Assembly (NCBI RefSeq): GCF_046630445.1
Contig: NC_092333.1
Location: forward strand, 715,286,001-715,350,000
Reading direction: 5' to 3'
Source: Rutidosis leptorrhynchoides
Lineage: Eukaryota > Streptophyta > Magnoliopsida > Asterales > Asteraceae
Length of the DNA: 64,000 bases
In this document: positions 1 through 10,182 of the stretch, piece by piece
How the letters are laid out: each line of letters starts with the position of its first letter
Numbering within the stretch: the stretch's first letter is position 1
The notes under the pieces: generated by a model
What the model saw: only the letters and a program-made list of their open reading frames with translations
Database searches by the model: none
Told to the model about the DNA's origin: nothing
Program-made: the position numbers and the translations under genes

Positions 1-2290
1 AATCAAGTTTACAGGCAAATGGAGCGATGCTCCATATAGGAGCGCGCCGCTCCAATCCCTGCTGTCCCAAATGTCGTTTTCCCACAAAAAGATCTCCCGC
101 TTCCCGATACTTTTAGACGAAACGGTTTTACAACATTTAATAATAGTTAAATCTAACACGTTTCAATAATAAAATGAGTTATACGACACCGGGCCCACAT
201 ATGCCCAAATTACCCTTTAAGTACAAAATACAAGTTCGACCACATGATTTTAATACAAAATAAAGACCGAGCATGGTGATTGGGGATACGCTACCCAATC
301 CTAATCGATCCAAAAGCACATCCTCTAAAGCAAACTACGCAAGTCCACTAGTCCCCACGCTTACCCGATCCATCGTCTCCATGCAATCTATAAAAAATGT
401 AAACAACGAGAGGGTAAGCTAACGCTTAGTGAGTGAGAATATACTACATACATATATATGCATAAAATGAACACGCCACGCAAATAATCAAATAACGCAT
501 ACCGGAGCATCCAAGCATAAAGGCAAGCTAATCTAAGCATACCGTACGATCACTAAGCAACAAGCTAATAACATCCACAATAAAGTAAGTTCACCAACGA
601 CGATGTGAACAACGCCAATGAGCTACACCCGGAGGGTTAGCTACGTCACAACAATACATTAATATATATATAAAACTCTATATATAAACGACCAAGGTTA
701 ACCCCTTAACCCAATACCGAAAACCAAATACCACAATGAAGATTGGCCGAACTACACGAGCCTTAGTAAATCTGCATCCACACGAGACTACTATCTTCAT
801 TACCACAATAACATCGAGGTTGGCCGAACTACACGAGCCTTAGTGAATCCGCAACCACACGAGATCACTACCTCAATAAGATGACCAAACTACACGCGTC
901 ATCGTGAATCCGCATCCACACGTGACTCACTTCTCAATATCAAAACCCTTCGCCATTGGGGTTAATTAATCCACGTCACAAACACGTGTGATAACGTGCA
1001 CACAAAATGTGCACCTCGCCAAAGGTGGTCAACCAAAATGCACAACCGTGCCAATTGGACCCATACACAAGTCCATCAAATCCACCTATATGTGAAGTGA
1101 GCTCTATAGCCGAGAATCACTTCACCCGACCCGCACCCATCCTACACATACATATGCACATAGGATATTAACACTCACCTTGTCGCCTTGATGAATGCCA
1201 CCGAATAATCAACAACACGCCAATGGAAAGTACCTATTCCATTAATCACATAACAAACAACACAATTAGGGTGGATTTACAAATCAACCAAAATTGACAA
1301 CTAGTGCAATTTCGACCCAATTGCACTTCCAAGCTCAAACCGCGCCCAAACTAGCCAATAATCACTAACACAAGTGAGAATGGTCCTAATACGCTAATTA
1401 AACCCAATCGTAATTGTTAAACACCAAACTTGCCCAATTTGACACCTAAACCCTAACTTTGACCCATTTCAAAATTAGTCAACCCAAATTCACCTAAAGT
1501 GGTTCCAACACTTCCATAATCACTAACACTAGTGATTACACACTACTTACAAGCCTTAAACATGGTTAAATCATTAACCAACCCAAAACCCGCCAAATAT
1601 CAAAATAGCAAGTTTTCATAAACCCTCTTCATCAACTAAATGGGTTTTACAACTAACAATCTCAAACCCTAACTTGAATATCAAATCAAACAAATGAAAT
1701 TCGGAGTTTGAACTTACCAATACTACCATAACGTAGCCGTGAACGAGATGAACAACTTTAAAACCCGAGCTTTGGTGAGAATCCGACTCATTCTTCTCCA
1801 AATCAAGCTCTCTCTCTCACTAAAAGTGGGTTTCTCTCACTAGGGATTGAAGAGAGTGTTTGTGTGGGTGAGAATGAGCTCCAATTGAGTTCTAGATCAG
1901 TTTTGATGATCCCAAACCGACCCCAAGTGAAAAGACCAAAGTACCCCTCATTAAAACCCTTTACAAATGCTGAAAATTGCATCAGACGCAATTGGAGCGC
2001 CGCTCCATAGGGTGGAGCGCCACTCCATAGGGTGGAGCGCCGCTCCAATCTTCAGGTGCTGGCAGTCGAGGAAAAACAGTTTTCAGTAACTTGTTTTGGC
2101 CATAACTTTTTGACCGTAGCTCCGTTTTCGATGAATCAAATATTGTTGGAAACGTAATAAGATTTTATTTCTAATGGCATGACTTTGAAATATCAACACA
2201 AACTTTATTTGGGGTTGAAAAGATACGTACACACCTTGTAACTTCAGACAACGTCCAGTTTTCTTCGACGTTCGAGCAAGCAACACGTAC
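1..2290. repeat. LTR-derived repeat (gypsy-like), fossil
   Basis: No coding region is visible. The stretch has the texture of a long plant Ty3/gypsy LTR remnant. Short palindromic ggagcg..gctcc motifs occur near both sides (about 20-55 and 1994-2050). The second is a 20-bp unit repeated about three times. A ~75-bp unit with the core 'ggccgaactacacgagcc' is repeated two to three times at about 736-940. No terminal TG/CA pair or target duplication was found, so the limits are only where the repeat texture stops. The family is inferred and broken. Short ORFs here have no protein features. Confidence 0.4.
736..940. repeat. Tandem repeat, ~75-bp unit, about 3 copies
   Basis: Three successive units share 'ggccgaactacacgagcc' (the third is diverged), followed by 'gaatccgca.ccacacg', with spacers ending in ctatctt, ctacctc and cttctc. 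This is an internal minisatellite of the LTR-like region. Confidence 0.75.
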
Positions 2291-2362
2291 ATGCTTCGTA
2301 CACCTCATACACGCATCGTACACCATAAATACATTATGTACAATAAATATTTGGGTCTTACA

Positions 2363-3192
2363 TGCAAGTATATTAACGATCCGTACTTTGAAATCATCAT
2401 GCATAATGCCAAACGAGGAGCTATGAAAGATGATCCCACGATGCACATGTATGCATATGCATCTGCATCTGCATCACTCACAGAAGAAGAAGAAAAATCT
2501 GGTGCAACTAGTCATGAAGAGGTGGTGATCACAACAAAAAAGAATCCACGAACACCACCGTATATGGAGTTTGTCTGTAAAGACTGGCTTTTTAGATATT
2601 TAGTAGAAGGAGACATAATTTTAGGTTCCTGCAAGGGTCTGATATTTTCATCACAAGATCACCACCCTGACAATGTTGACGATGGCACCACCGTTTTACT
2701 TGTGATCAGTCCTTTAAAAAAGTATGTTATAAGTTGCCACCCATTAAAATTTGGTCATGTACATCAGCTTTTGAAGAACGCGAGTCATGTGGGCTTGGTT
2801 ATGATGCTTCTTCCAATACTTACAAAATGGTGTGTGTTGTGCTTCGAAATCAACAAAAGAAGATTAGGTCGTATCATCGTGATGATGATGTGGTGAAGGA
2901 GGATTTATGCACCATGGTACATGATGTTGTATTGGGTGGCACCGCCAACTCATTGTCGTCGTCATCATCATCATCATGGCGGGAGATACCTGCAGTTCCA
3001 GCGTATCCCATAAGTGGTGAAGCCGTATTTGCTAATGGATGTTTGCACTGGTTGGTTAGTATTTCACTTAAATATTGGTTGTTTGATGCTCTAAGGAAAG
3101 TAATATGTTTTAACATGACGAAAGAGGAATTTGGGTTGATAGATCCTCCTGATACACTTAAATATTGGTCGTTTGATGCTCTAAGGAAAATA
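2363..3192 (+). pseudogene. Truncated duplicate of the F-box gene
   Basis: This is a partial copy of the gene at 6113-7435, about 95% identical by eye. It starts at the codons for CKYINDPYFE, so the whole F-box motif (residues 1-37 of the intact protein) is missing. It ends after the codons for FGLIDPP, followed by a ~40-bp repeat of its own sequence from about 3065-3103. A single base is missing near 2710-2720 relative to the intact copy (six A instead of aaagaaa), so the reading frame shifts at the 'NPLKK' position and the rest continues in another frame. It also lacks the short insert between the ASASASLT and EEEE runs. It has no usable start codon with an F-box and is almost certainly non-functional. 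High identity to the intact gene implies a recent local duplication. Confidence 0.9.
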
Positions 3193-3712
3193 ATCGCAAC
3201 TACAAGTGAGAATCAATAAACACTCCTCTCGATTCTAAAACCTATAATGATTTACAAGTAGCAGGGCTTGATTCACAAGTGACTGAAGAAGTTTACACTC
3301 GATTCAAGTGTAATTCTTCTACAGTCACTCTAAATTTTGATAATTGGTGATTTGATCGTTATGTTTTGATAATTTGATTGGTGATTTTATACGAGTATTT
3401 GAATGTTATGATAATTTAATTGTTATGTTTTGATTTTGTAGATTGACTTTGTGTTTATGAAACTTCATAATCACTTTAATTGATTTTAGTAATTGGTTGT
3501 TGTTGTTGATAAAGTTGTTACTATTTCTTTTTGTATATATTCTTGATTAATTAGATTGTGTACCTCCATTGTGATCATCTGGCTTATGCTTTGTACATAT
3601 TACTTCACCGCATGGAACAAGCAAGCCCCATCGTACCTGACACAGCCATCGTCCGTTGTTGCAACAACATTTACACCACCATCGTCCTTTGTTGCAACAA
3701 CTTCCGAGTCGA
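3193..3712 (+). repeat. Duplicated flanking DNA (copy of 4775-5470)
   Basis: The sequence after the F-box fragment matches the DNA upstream of the intact F-box gene. Shared runs include 'caagtagcagggcttgattc' (tt instead of ct in the other copies), the 'gttatgttttgat' segment and 'ttgttgcaacaac'. In this copy the flank lies downstream of its F-box piece, while in the intact locus it lies upstream. The duplicated blocks are therefore tandemly arranged, with a breakpoint inside the F-box copy. Confidence 0.7.
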
Positions 3713-3719
3713 AAATACC

Positions 3720-3856
3720 GAAAGTAGAAGGTCAATAAGCGTACGGTCCAATGATATAAATAAATTGTTTCAAGATAGTCAAATATAATGAAAGTAGAAG
3801 TCCAATAAGCCTATGGTCCAATGATATAAATAAGTTGTTTCTACTAGTCAAATATC
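3720..3856 (+). repeat. 70-bp tandem duplication
   Basis: Two adjacent copies (3720-3788 and 3790-3856) both begin gaaagtagaag and share 'ggtccaatgatataaataa'. There are a few differences between copies. Nothing further is seen from 3857 to 4303. Confidence 0.75.
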
Positions 3857-4312
3857 AGTAAGCCCATAACTTATTAAGCCCAACAAAACCCTTAAACTTG
3901 ACTAGCCCACTAACAATTCATTTACTCCACAACTTAAATCTAAATTAATGAGCCAGCTCAAAATAGAATTCCTTTCATTATTTACGCTTGTTTATCGAAA
4001 AGTAAAGACTTCGTAACAATTTTACGACCCAGTTAATCTAACCAAATTCGTACAATAATTAGTAATTAGGGTGTTCATCGGTTTAGCTTTCGATTTTTAG
4101 GTTTATTCGGTTCAATTACCTCGTTATTTTTACTTTAAATGTAAAACCGAACCGAAACCGATCGATACCAAAAGAATAGTGATATTTACAAAATCATTTT
4201 TTGATAGATCCACGTAAGTTTACTAAAATACCCTTTAATGATGTTTTATATTAATTTATTTGAGGGTATTTTAAGAAGATAGTATTAAAATAGTGATGCA
4301 TCTATTAAAAAT

Positions 4313-4486
4313 GGGATATGATTCTCACACACTACATTTTGGTCCATGTACACCTAATTACCTAATCTACCCTTGATTATATTTATAATAATAATAATAT
4401 AAGTTCAACTTTCTAGGGACATAACTGTCAACCTATGAGACAAAAGTGTATAGAGATCAAAAAGTGGTGTGTGAGAATCATTTCCC
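4313..4486. mobile_element. Short MITE with 9-bp target duplication
   Basis: A 174-bp palindromic element. The left end begins GGGATATGATTCTCACACAC. The right end read on the minus strand is GGGAAATGATTCTCACACAC. It is flanked on both sides by the exact 9-mer ATTAAAAAT (4304-4312 and 4487-4495). A 9-bp duplication with inverted ends fits a non-autonomous Mutator-like element. It has no coding capacity. Confidence 0.8.
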
Positions 4487-4663
4487 ATTAAAAATATATT
4501 TAGAAATTAAAAATAGTGGTGATATATGTAATTTATAAATTTATGAGGGGAAAATATAAAATTGGCTCAAAAATAAAAATATATTTGAATTTGAAATTCG
4601 GTGATAAAAGGCAAAAACCGAATTAGAAATCGCTTAGGTTTCTGTTAAAACCCAATTTAATTT

Positions 4664-5138
4664 AATCCGTCATCACCAAATAAATATTAGGGCTCAGACG
4701 TTAAGCAGAACCCCAATTCGTACTAACACCTTCAGCCCTCGTTCGCATTACACCAGAGGAATCGAGTTGCGTAAAACAACTGAAGTAATAATTAGACCTC
4801 TTGATTCTGAAACCTAGAACGATTCACAAGTAGCAGGGTTTGATTCGCTGGTGACTAAAGAAGTTTACACTCGATTTAAGTGTAAGTTCATAATCACTCT
4901 ATATGTTTTATTAATTTAATCCTTCATCACCAAATATTAGGGCTCAGACGTTAAGCAGAACCCCAATTCGTGCCAACATCTTCAGCCTTCGTTCGCATTA
5001 CACCAGAGGAATCGAGTTGCGTAAAACAACTGAAGTAATAATTAGACCTCTTGATTCTGAAACCTAGAACGATTCACAAGTAGCAGGGTTTGATTCGCTG
5101 GTGACTAAGATCATAATCACTCTATATGTTTTATTAAT
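4664..5138 (+). repeat. Tandem duplication, ~250-bp unit
   Basis: Copy 1 (about 4664-4911) and copy 2 (about 4919-5138) share long identical stretches such as 'ggctcagacgttaagcagaa' and 'gaggaatcgagttgcgtaaa'. Copy 2 lacks about 25 bp near its end. This lies upstream of the F-box gene and resembles 5'-UTR DNA. Part of the same unit also occurs at 3193-3340. Confidence 0.85.
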
Positions 5139-5407
5139 TGATCATTTGATATTTATGTTATGATGATTTGATTGCTGATTTTTATATGAGAATTCGAATT
5201 TTCTGATAATTTGATTGTAATGTTTTGATTTTGTAGATTAACTTTATGTTTATGAAACTTCATAATCACTCTAATTGGTATTAGTAATTGGTGGTTGTTA
5301 TTGATAAAGTTGTTACTGTTTCTTTTATATACGCTTGATTGATGGTGTGTACCTCGTTTCGTTTGTGATCTTTGGCTTATGCCTTGCACAGATTTCATCA
5401 TCACCAC

Positions 5408-5716
5408 ATGGAACAAGCAAGCCCCATCGTATCTGACACTGCCATCGTTCGTTGTTGCAACAACGTTTACAAAAGAAGAAAAGTAAAAGAGGCAAAATCT
5501 CGCCACAATCACAATCCCCTGGAGAATACCGATATCCAAAACCCTACGAAAAAGATGGAAACTTCAGGTGAGAAATTTATATACAAGTATGTTTTTGTGT
5601 TTAAAGTTTGTGGCTTTATCATACTAAATAAATGTGAAACGTGATATGAAGTAAAGTGGGTATTATATATGAACTGTTTGATTTGTTGAAACAGCTCGGG
5701 TATCCAAAACGGGAAG
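5408..5716 (+). other. Possible upstream exons of the F-box locus
   Basis: An open stretch from ATG at 5408 (MEQASPIVSDTAIVRCC...) runs to a good donor (acttcag|gtgaga, GT at 5568). An acceptor (ttgaaacag, AG at 5693-5694) starts a 22-bp segment ending gggaag|gtta at 5716. This could be a 5'-UTR or first-exon region of the F-box gene or of a lost neighbour. The encoded peptide matches nothing I know. A related, disrupted copy lies at about 3612-3738. It is only a splice-site-based suggestion. Confidence 0.25.
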
Positions 5717-6112
5717 GTTAGCTTAATTAATTATTAATCTCTTTCGAAATACACACACATACAATATCTTGCCTTTTTCTTTTTTTTCTGATCATATTAT
5801 ATCTTCCCTTTTTCTTTATATAATTAAAAAAAAAACATATGGTGGTGAAAAAGGTATGTATGTATATGCACTGACCACTACGATGTTGTTGCAACAGTAG
5901 CCAGCCCAGTGTGAATGTGTAATGCTTCTTAAGCAGCACCTCTACTTTATTCACCACCGCCCTTGTAGTATTCAATTCAATAGATTCGTGAATTCAAAAA
6001 ATAAAACCAATTTTCTAACGTATTGCATTGCATTGCATTGCATTGCGTTGCAGGGGGGTTTTCTATTTATCATCATCATAAAAAACAAAAAAACCCAACC
6101 CGTGCTATATCG

Positions 6113-7435
6113 ATGACAATTACAGGTGGTGATGAGTTGCCGGTTGACATCGTATACAACATCCTGTCTAGAATGCCTATAAAATCTTTGGCTCGTTTTC
6201 AATGTGTAAGCAAGGTATGGTGCAAGTATATTAACGATCCGTACTTTGAAATCATCATGCATAATGCCAAACGAGCTGATATGAAAGATGATCCCACGAT
6301 GCTCATGATATTCGAGTTAGATCGATATCCGTATGCGTATGCATCTGCATCTGCATCACTCACTATGTTGGTAACTAAAGAAGAAGAAGAAGAAAAATCT
6401 GGTGCAACTAGTCATGAAGAGGTGGTGATCACAACAAAAAAGAATCCACGAACACCACCGTATATGGAGTTTGTCTGTAAAGACTGGGGTTGTAGATATT
6501 TAGTAGAAGGAGAAATAATTCTAGGTTCCTGCAAGGGTCTGATATTTTCATCACAAGACAACAACGTTGACGATGGCACCACCGTTTTACTTGTGATCAA
6601 TCCTTTAAAGAAAGTATGTTATAAGCTGCCACCCATCAAAATTTGGTCATGTAATATATCAGTGTTTGAAGAACGCGAGTCAAGTGGGCTTGGTTATGAT
6701 GCTTCTACCAATACTTACAAAATGGTGTGTGTTGTGCTTCGAAATCAACAAAAGAAGATTGGGTCGTATCATCGTCATGATGATGTGGTGAAGGAGGATT
6801 TATGCACCATGGTACATGATGTTGTATTGGGTGCCACCGCCAACTCATCATTATCATCATGGCGGGAGATACCTGCAGTTCCAGCGTATCCCATAAGTGG
6901 TGAAGCTGTATTTGCTAATGGATGTTTGCACTGGTTGGTTAGTCATTCACTTAAATATTGGCCGCTTGATGCTCTAAGGAAAGTAATATGTTTTGACATG
7001 ACGAAAGAGGAATTTGGGTTGATAGATCCTCCTGCTTATAATACACGTATTCATAATAGATGTACGGAGCGTTTGGTTGATCTAGATGGTCAAGTTGGAG
7101 TTGTGTATGATGATGATATCAGCACGAGGCACACGTCCTCCATAGAGGTGTGGTTATTGAATCATAAAACAAAATGTTGGGTCCTCCATTGCCGGTTGGA
7201 TAAAAAACCGCCTCTTCGTCATGATACGTTTATAAAGGTTATAGGCTACTGGAATAAGGATGCATGCGACTTATTAATAACAGATGGTTGTCGGAAACGC
7301 TTGTACATTTACCGCTTAAAACAGGGCGTTTTGCATGAAATCAACTTTAATTATTGGGGTTATTCAATTACAACAGATATTCGACTGTATCAAGCTACGT
7401 TTTCTTCGATCCTCCGCCGTTCAATCAACATATGA
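6113..7435 (+). CDS. F-box protein with F-box-associated (FBA) domain
   Basis: A 440-residue single-exon protein. The F-box lies at about residues 7-45 (DELPVDIVYNILSRMPIKSL, then RFQCVSKVWCKYI), the part that binds SKP1/ASK in SCF E3 ubiquitin ligases. Residues from about 120 to 330 carry the hallmarks of the plant F-box-associated domain: ILGSCKGLI, INPLKK, LPPIKIW, GLGYDASTNTYKMV, WREIP, ANGCLHWLV, and VICFDMTKEEFGLIDPP. The length is typical for this very large plant family, whose members recognise substrates for ubiquitination in cytosol or nucleus. The specific substrate cannot be told. I chose the ATG at 6113 because it directly precedes the F-box. An in-frame ATG at 6023 would add 30 residues of no recognisable type. 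Low-complexity runs (ASASAS, EEEEE) lie between the two domains. A truncated duplicate lies 3 kb upstream. The gene is lineage-expanded in style and may or may not be expressed. Confidence 0.9.
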   Translation: MTITGGDELPVDIVYNILSRMPIKSLARFQCVSKVWCKYINDPYFEIIMHNAKRADMKDDPTMLMIFELDRYPYAYASASASLTMLVTKEEEEEKSGATSHEEVVITTKKNPRTPPYMEFVCKDWGCRYLVEGEIILGSCKGLIFSSQDNNVDDGTTVLLVINPLKKVCYKLPPIKIWSCNISVFEERESSGLGYDASTNTYKMVCVVLRNQQKKIGSYHRHDDVVKEDLCTMVHDVVLGATANSSLSSWREIPAVPAYPISGEAVFANGCLHWLVSHSLKYWPLDALRKVICFDMTKEEFGLIDPPAYNTRIHNRCTERLVDLDGQVGVVYDDDISTRHTSSIEVWLLNHKTKCWVLHCRLDKKPPLRHDTFIKVIGYWNKDACDLLITDGCRKRLYIYRLKQGVLHEINFNYWGYSITTDIRLYQATFSSILRRSINI

Positions 7436-7556
7436 TCGCTTATCTACCAAGTAGAAAACTATATTATGCAAATAATTTATAGAGTAAACTTTATTATTTA
7501 TCACCAAAACTTGTGATGTTTGTTTTGAATGGTTGTCATTATGTTTTGTTAAATTA

Positions 7557-7562
7557 AATAAA
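7557..7562 (+). promoter_or_regulatory. AATAAA, possible polyadenylation signal
   Basis: AATAAA occurs about 120 bp after the F-box stop codon, immediately before the receptor-kinase fragment begins. The spacing is plausible for the F-box gene, but the motif is common in AT-rich DNA. Confidence 0.3.
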
Positions 7563-7693
7563 GAGATGTGCAAGCTAGCAGCATACTTCTTGATGATAGA
7601 TATGAAGTGCGATTAGGGAGTCTAAGTGAAGTTTGTATCCAAGAAGGGGACAACCCATTCGAGTCGGTTCACCAGGTTGCTCAGATTACCTCA
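7562..7693 (+). pseudogene. LRR receptor-like kinase fragment, exon piece 1
   Basis: The frame from 7562 reads RDVQASSILLDDRYEVRLGS, then LSEVCIQEGDNPFESVHQVAQITS, ending at a donor-like site (acctca|gtaagt). This corresponds to kinase subdomains VIb-VII of plant LRR receptor-like kinases. The HRD-x-KxxN catalytic loop is replaced by RDVQASS, as I recall for the At2g16250-type proteins, whose kinase domains look atypical. Everything N-terminal (LRRs, membrane span, kinase N-lobe) is absent, and the preceding base is ordinary F-box 3' flank, so the piece starts abruptly. The second piece at 9525 continues the same protein. Assignment to the At2g16250-like group is from memory. Confidence 0.7.
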
Positions 7694-7881
7694 GTAAGTA
7701 TTCGAAACAAAAAACCTAACTATACTTCTTTTTATATTATTATTATTTTTCTTGTATAAGAATCATAAAAAGTGTCTTTAAGTGCCAGACAAATGTTGTT
7801 TTGATGGTTAAGGTATTGTTCTACATCAAGATCTATACTTGTAAATGTTTTGTTTTTATAACCAATGCAACTTTTTCTGTT

Positions 7882-7907
7882 TAAAAAAAAAAAAAAAAAA
7901 AAAAAAA
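7882..7907 (+). repeat. Poly(A) run
   Basis: About 26 consecutive A in the interval 7694-8030, which otherwise shows nothing recognisable. It could be the tail of a degraded retroposon, but no body or target duplication was found. Confidence 0.6.
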
Positions 7908-8029
7908 TACTTCCTATTAGCTAGAGTAAGATTATACCGGATACTCAACGCAAAAAGCTTAAACAAGGAAACTGAATTTTAATCTTTAGAATCCGAATTT
8001 GGATAAAGTTGGATTGTGTGGTTTTGGGT

Positions 8030-8030
<1 letters not shown>

Positions 8031-8119
<89 letters not shown>
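8031..8119. repeat. (TA)n microsatellite
   Basis: An uninterrupted TA tract abuts the left inverted terminus of the palindromic element at 8120-8431. Long apparent ORFs of alternating Ile-Tyr across it are artefacts. Confidence 0.95.
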
Positions 8120-8122
<3 letters not shown>

Positions 8123-8428
8123 TAGGATCAAGGGGGAAGTAACCAATCGGGGAAGCGGGGGGAAGCAAAAATTTTTTTTTTTCGTTTTTTGAAAAAACTT
8201 TGTTCACGAACATTATAGATTGGATGAAAATATGAACATTTAATAAAGACACTTTGTAATAAAGACACTTTGTGATAAATATTTTTATTCATCACGAAGT
8301 GTCTTTTTTAAATGTTCATATTTTCGTGTGATCTTGATGCCTGAAAAAAAATTCCAAAAAAAAACGAAGAAAAAAAAATTTAACTCCCCCCGCTTCCCCC
8401 CGATTGGTTACTTCCCCATTGATCTTGC

Positions 8429-8431
<3 letters not shown>
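8120..8431. mobile_element. (TA)n-bounded palindromic MITE (Micron-like), copy 1
   Basis: The left end reads ggatcaagggggaagtaacc, then aatcgggg and gcggggggaagc. The right end is its reverse complement (gcttccccccgattggttac, then ttccccattgatcttgcccc). The inner arms repeat 'gacactttgtgat' and 'atcacgaagtgtc', making most of the element a hairpin. TA dinucleotide tracts flank both sides, as described for the rice Micron elements that sit within (TA)n. There is no coding capacity. It lies inside what was the intron between the two receptor-kinase exon pieces. Confidence 0.75.
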
Positions 8432-8497
<66 letters not shown>

Positions 8498-8528
8498 TAT
8501 GTGCATATATATGTACATATATATGTGC

Positions 8529-8588
<60 letters not shown>

Positions 8589-8650
8589 TATATATACATA
8601 TATACCTATATATATACATATACACATATATAGGTACATATATATACATA
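8432..8650. repeat. (TA)n with short ATGTGCAT-type variants
   Basis: TA tract with interspersed acacac, gtgcat and gtacat variants between the two palindromic elements. Confidence 0.9.
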
Positions 8651-9323
8651 GGATCAAGAGGGAAGTAACAAATCGGGGGGGAAGCGGGGGGAAGCAAATT
8701 TTTTTTCTTTTTCGTTTTTTGAAAAAACTTTGTTCACGAACATTATAGATTGGATGAAAATAAGAACATTTAGAAAAGACACTTCGTGATGAATGTTATT
8801 ATTTTGGCGGAAAAACGCTCGAAGAAGTAATATATAACAATTATCGTGTTTTTCGAGCATATGTTGAGGTTTTAGACATTAGGGTTTAGATATTAGGGTT
8901 TATAGGGTTTAGATATTAGGGTTTATAGGGTTTAGATATTAGGGTTTAGAAATTTAGGGTTTAGGGTTTAGATTTAGTGTTTAGATTTAGGATTTAGATT
9001 GAGTTTTTAACACGAACGGTTTAGAGATTAGGGTTTAGGGTTTGGTGTTTTGGGTTTATGGACTAAACTCTAAATCGGGCTAAATTTTACTTCACAAAAC
9101 ATGAAGAAAAAAAACGTTAACATTCTTCACGAACATATTATCTTGAATGTTATTTTTGTCGATCGTTTTCCCGCCAAAATAATAACATTCATCACGAAGT
9201 GTCTTTTCTAAATGTTCTTATTTTCATCAAATCTATAATGTTCGTGAACAAAGTTTTTTCAAAAAACGAAAAGAAAAAAAAATTATGCTTCCCCCCGATT
9301 GGTTACTTCCCCATTGATCCTGC

Positions 9324-9326
<3 letters not shown>
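8651..9326. mobile_element. (TA)n-bounded palindromic MITE (Micron-like), copy 2
   Basis: Same family as 8120-8431 but longer (~676 bp). The left arm is ggatcaagagggaagtaaca...gcggggggaagc...ttcacgaacattatag...gacacttcgtgatgaatg. The right arm mirrors it (cattcatcacgaagtgtc...ataatgttcgtgaacaaag...gattggttacttccccattg...atcctgcccc). Each arm is about 180-200 bp. The loop holds degenerate telomere-like repeats (8875-9075) and cgctcgaag/ttcgagc half-palindromes. TA tracts border both ends. No ORF is credible. Confidence 0.75.
8875..9075 (+). repeat. Telomere-like (TTTAGGG-related) degenerate repeats
   Basis: About a dozen copies of TTAGGGTTTAG or TTTAGGG variants (attagggtttagatattagg, tttagggtttagggtttag and similar) occupy the loop of the second palindromic element. 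The plant telomere unit is TTTAGGG. Here the units are imperfect and interspersed with TTTAGATA, so this is not a simple interstitial telomere. Confidence 0.75.

Positions 9327-9415
<89 letters not shown>
9327..9415. repeat. (TA)n microsatellite
   Basis: TA tract directly abutting the right end of the second palindromic element. Confidence 0.95.
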
Positions 9416-9417
<2 letters not shown>

Positions 9418-9524
9418 CTGTGGTGCATTGGTTATTCAAATTATGAACATTTGTTAGGTAAATCTCATCTTTTAAATTCAAAGGGGTTTTAACTGGAAAG
9501 TCTCTTCTTGATTTCATCATGCAG

Positions 9525-9563
9525 GACTTCCGAACAAGGTGCTTCTGGTGTAACCACTGCAAC

Positions 9564-9573
<10 letters not shown>
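9525..9573 (+). pseudogene. LRR receptor-like kinase fragment, exon piece 2
   Basis: After an acceptor-like 'tcatgcag', the frame from 9526 reads TSEQGASGVTTATCAY. I recognise this as the stretch following the activation-segment region in At2g16250-like receptor kinases. It is cut off by a (TA)n tract at about 9570, and the following DVYCFG-type subdomain IX is missing. Same strand and order as 7562-7693, so both come from one decayed gene whose intron has been expanded to 1.8 kb by microsatellite-associated elements. No further kinase sequence was found in 9618-10182, where I see nothing else. Confidence 0.65.

Positions 9574-9617
<44 letters not shown>
9570..9617. repeat. (TA)n microsatellite
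   Basis: TA tract that truncates the second receptor-kinase fragment. Confidence 0.95.
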
Positions 9618-9620
<3 letters not shown>

Positions 9621-10182
9621 AACTTGTGTTTGCTTATAATTATGGTTTGGACATACTTATACTTGCAACTGAACTCAAAAAATAATAAGGATCGATGGAG
9701 TGGAGTCACGGTGTTGATTATAAGTCACCGGCTTTGTTGTCTTCTTAGATCGTTTTCACCGTAGTCTCTCTACTAAAGGTCATTTGCTTCATCTCTTATA
9801 CGTTATATATTTATATTCACTGATTCTATTTTGGATATATGTTATGTTATTTATTTTTATTATTTTTCTTTCTAATTTTAGTAGTGTCCACGCTTGCGTA
9901 ACATGTTTGACCCAAAATTTAGTTTCGGATTTATGAAATTATAAAGAATTATGAATTCTGATGATATGAATGATAGTAGCTTATTATATGACACGCAGGA
10001 TTATGAAGTCAGATAAGTTAGACCTGTTTTAGACATGCTTGTATTACTGTGAGCTAGTAGTGACACTTAAGTTAATGAAAAATATCAGTTTAGTGTTAAT
10101 ATTCATATAACATCCGAATCATCTTTTTCCTGTTTATACAATTCCGAAGTTATAAGCCGATTTATTCTATTTGAGTACAGTC

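Noticed and set aside
8328-8657. Long ORFs of alternating Ile-Tyr in several TA tracts (also 9199-9709, 17204-18365, 21765-21983, 42463-42687, 61128-61367)
   Set aside because: Translations of (TA)n microsatellites; no codon-like composition and present on both strands.
8875-9075. True chromosome-end or interstitial telomere array
   Set aside because: Units are degenerate, only about 200 bp, and confined to the loop of a palindromic element.
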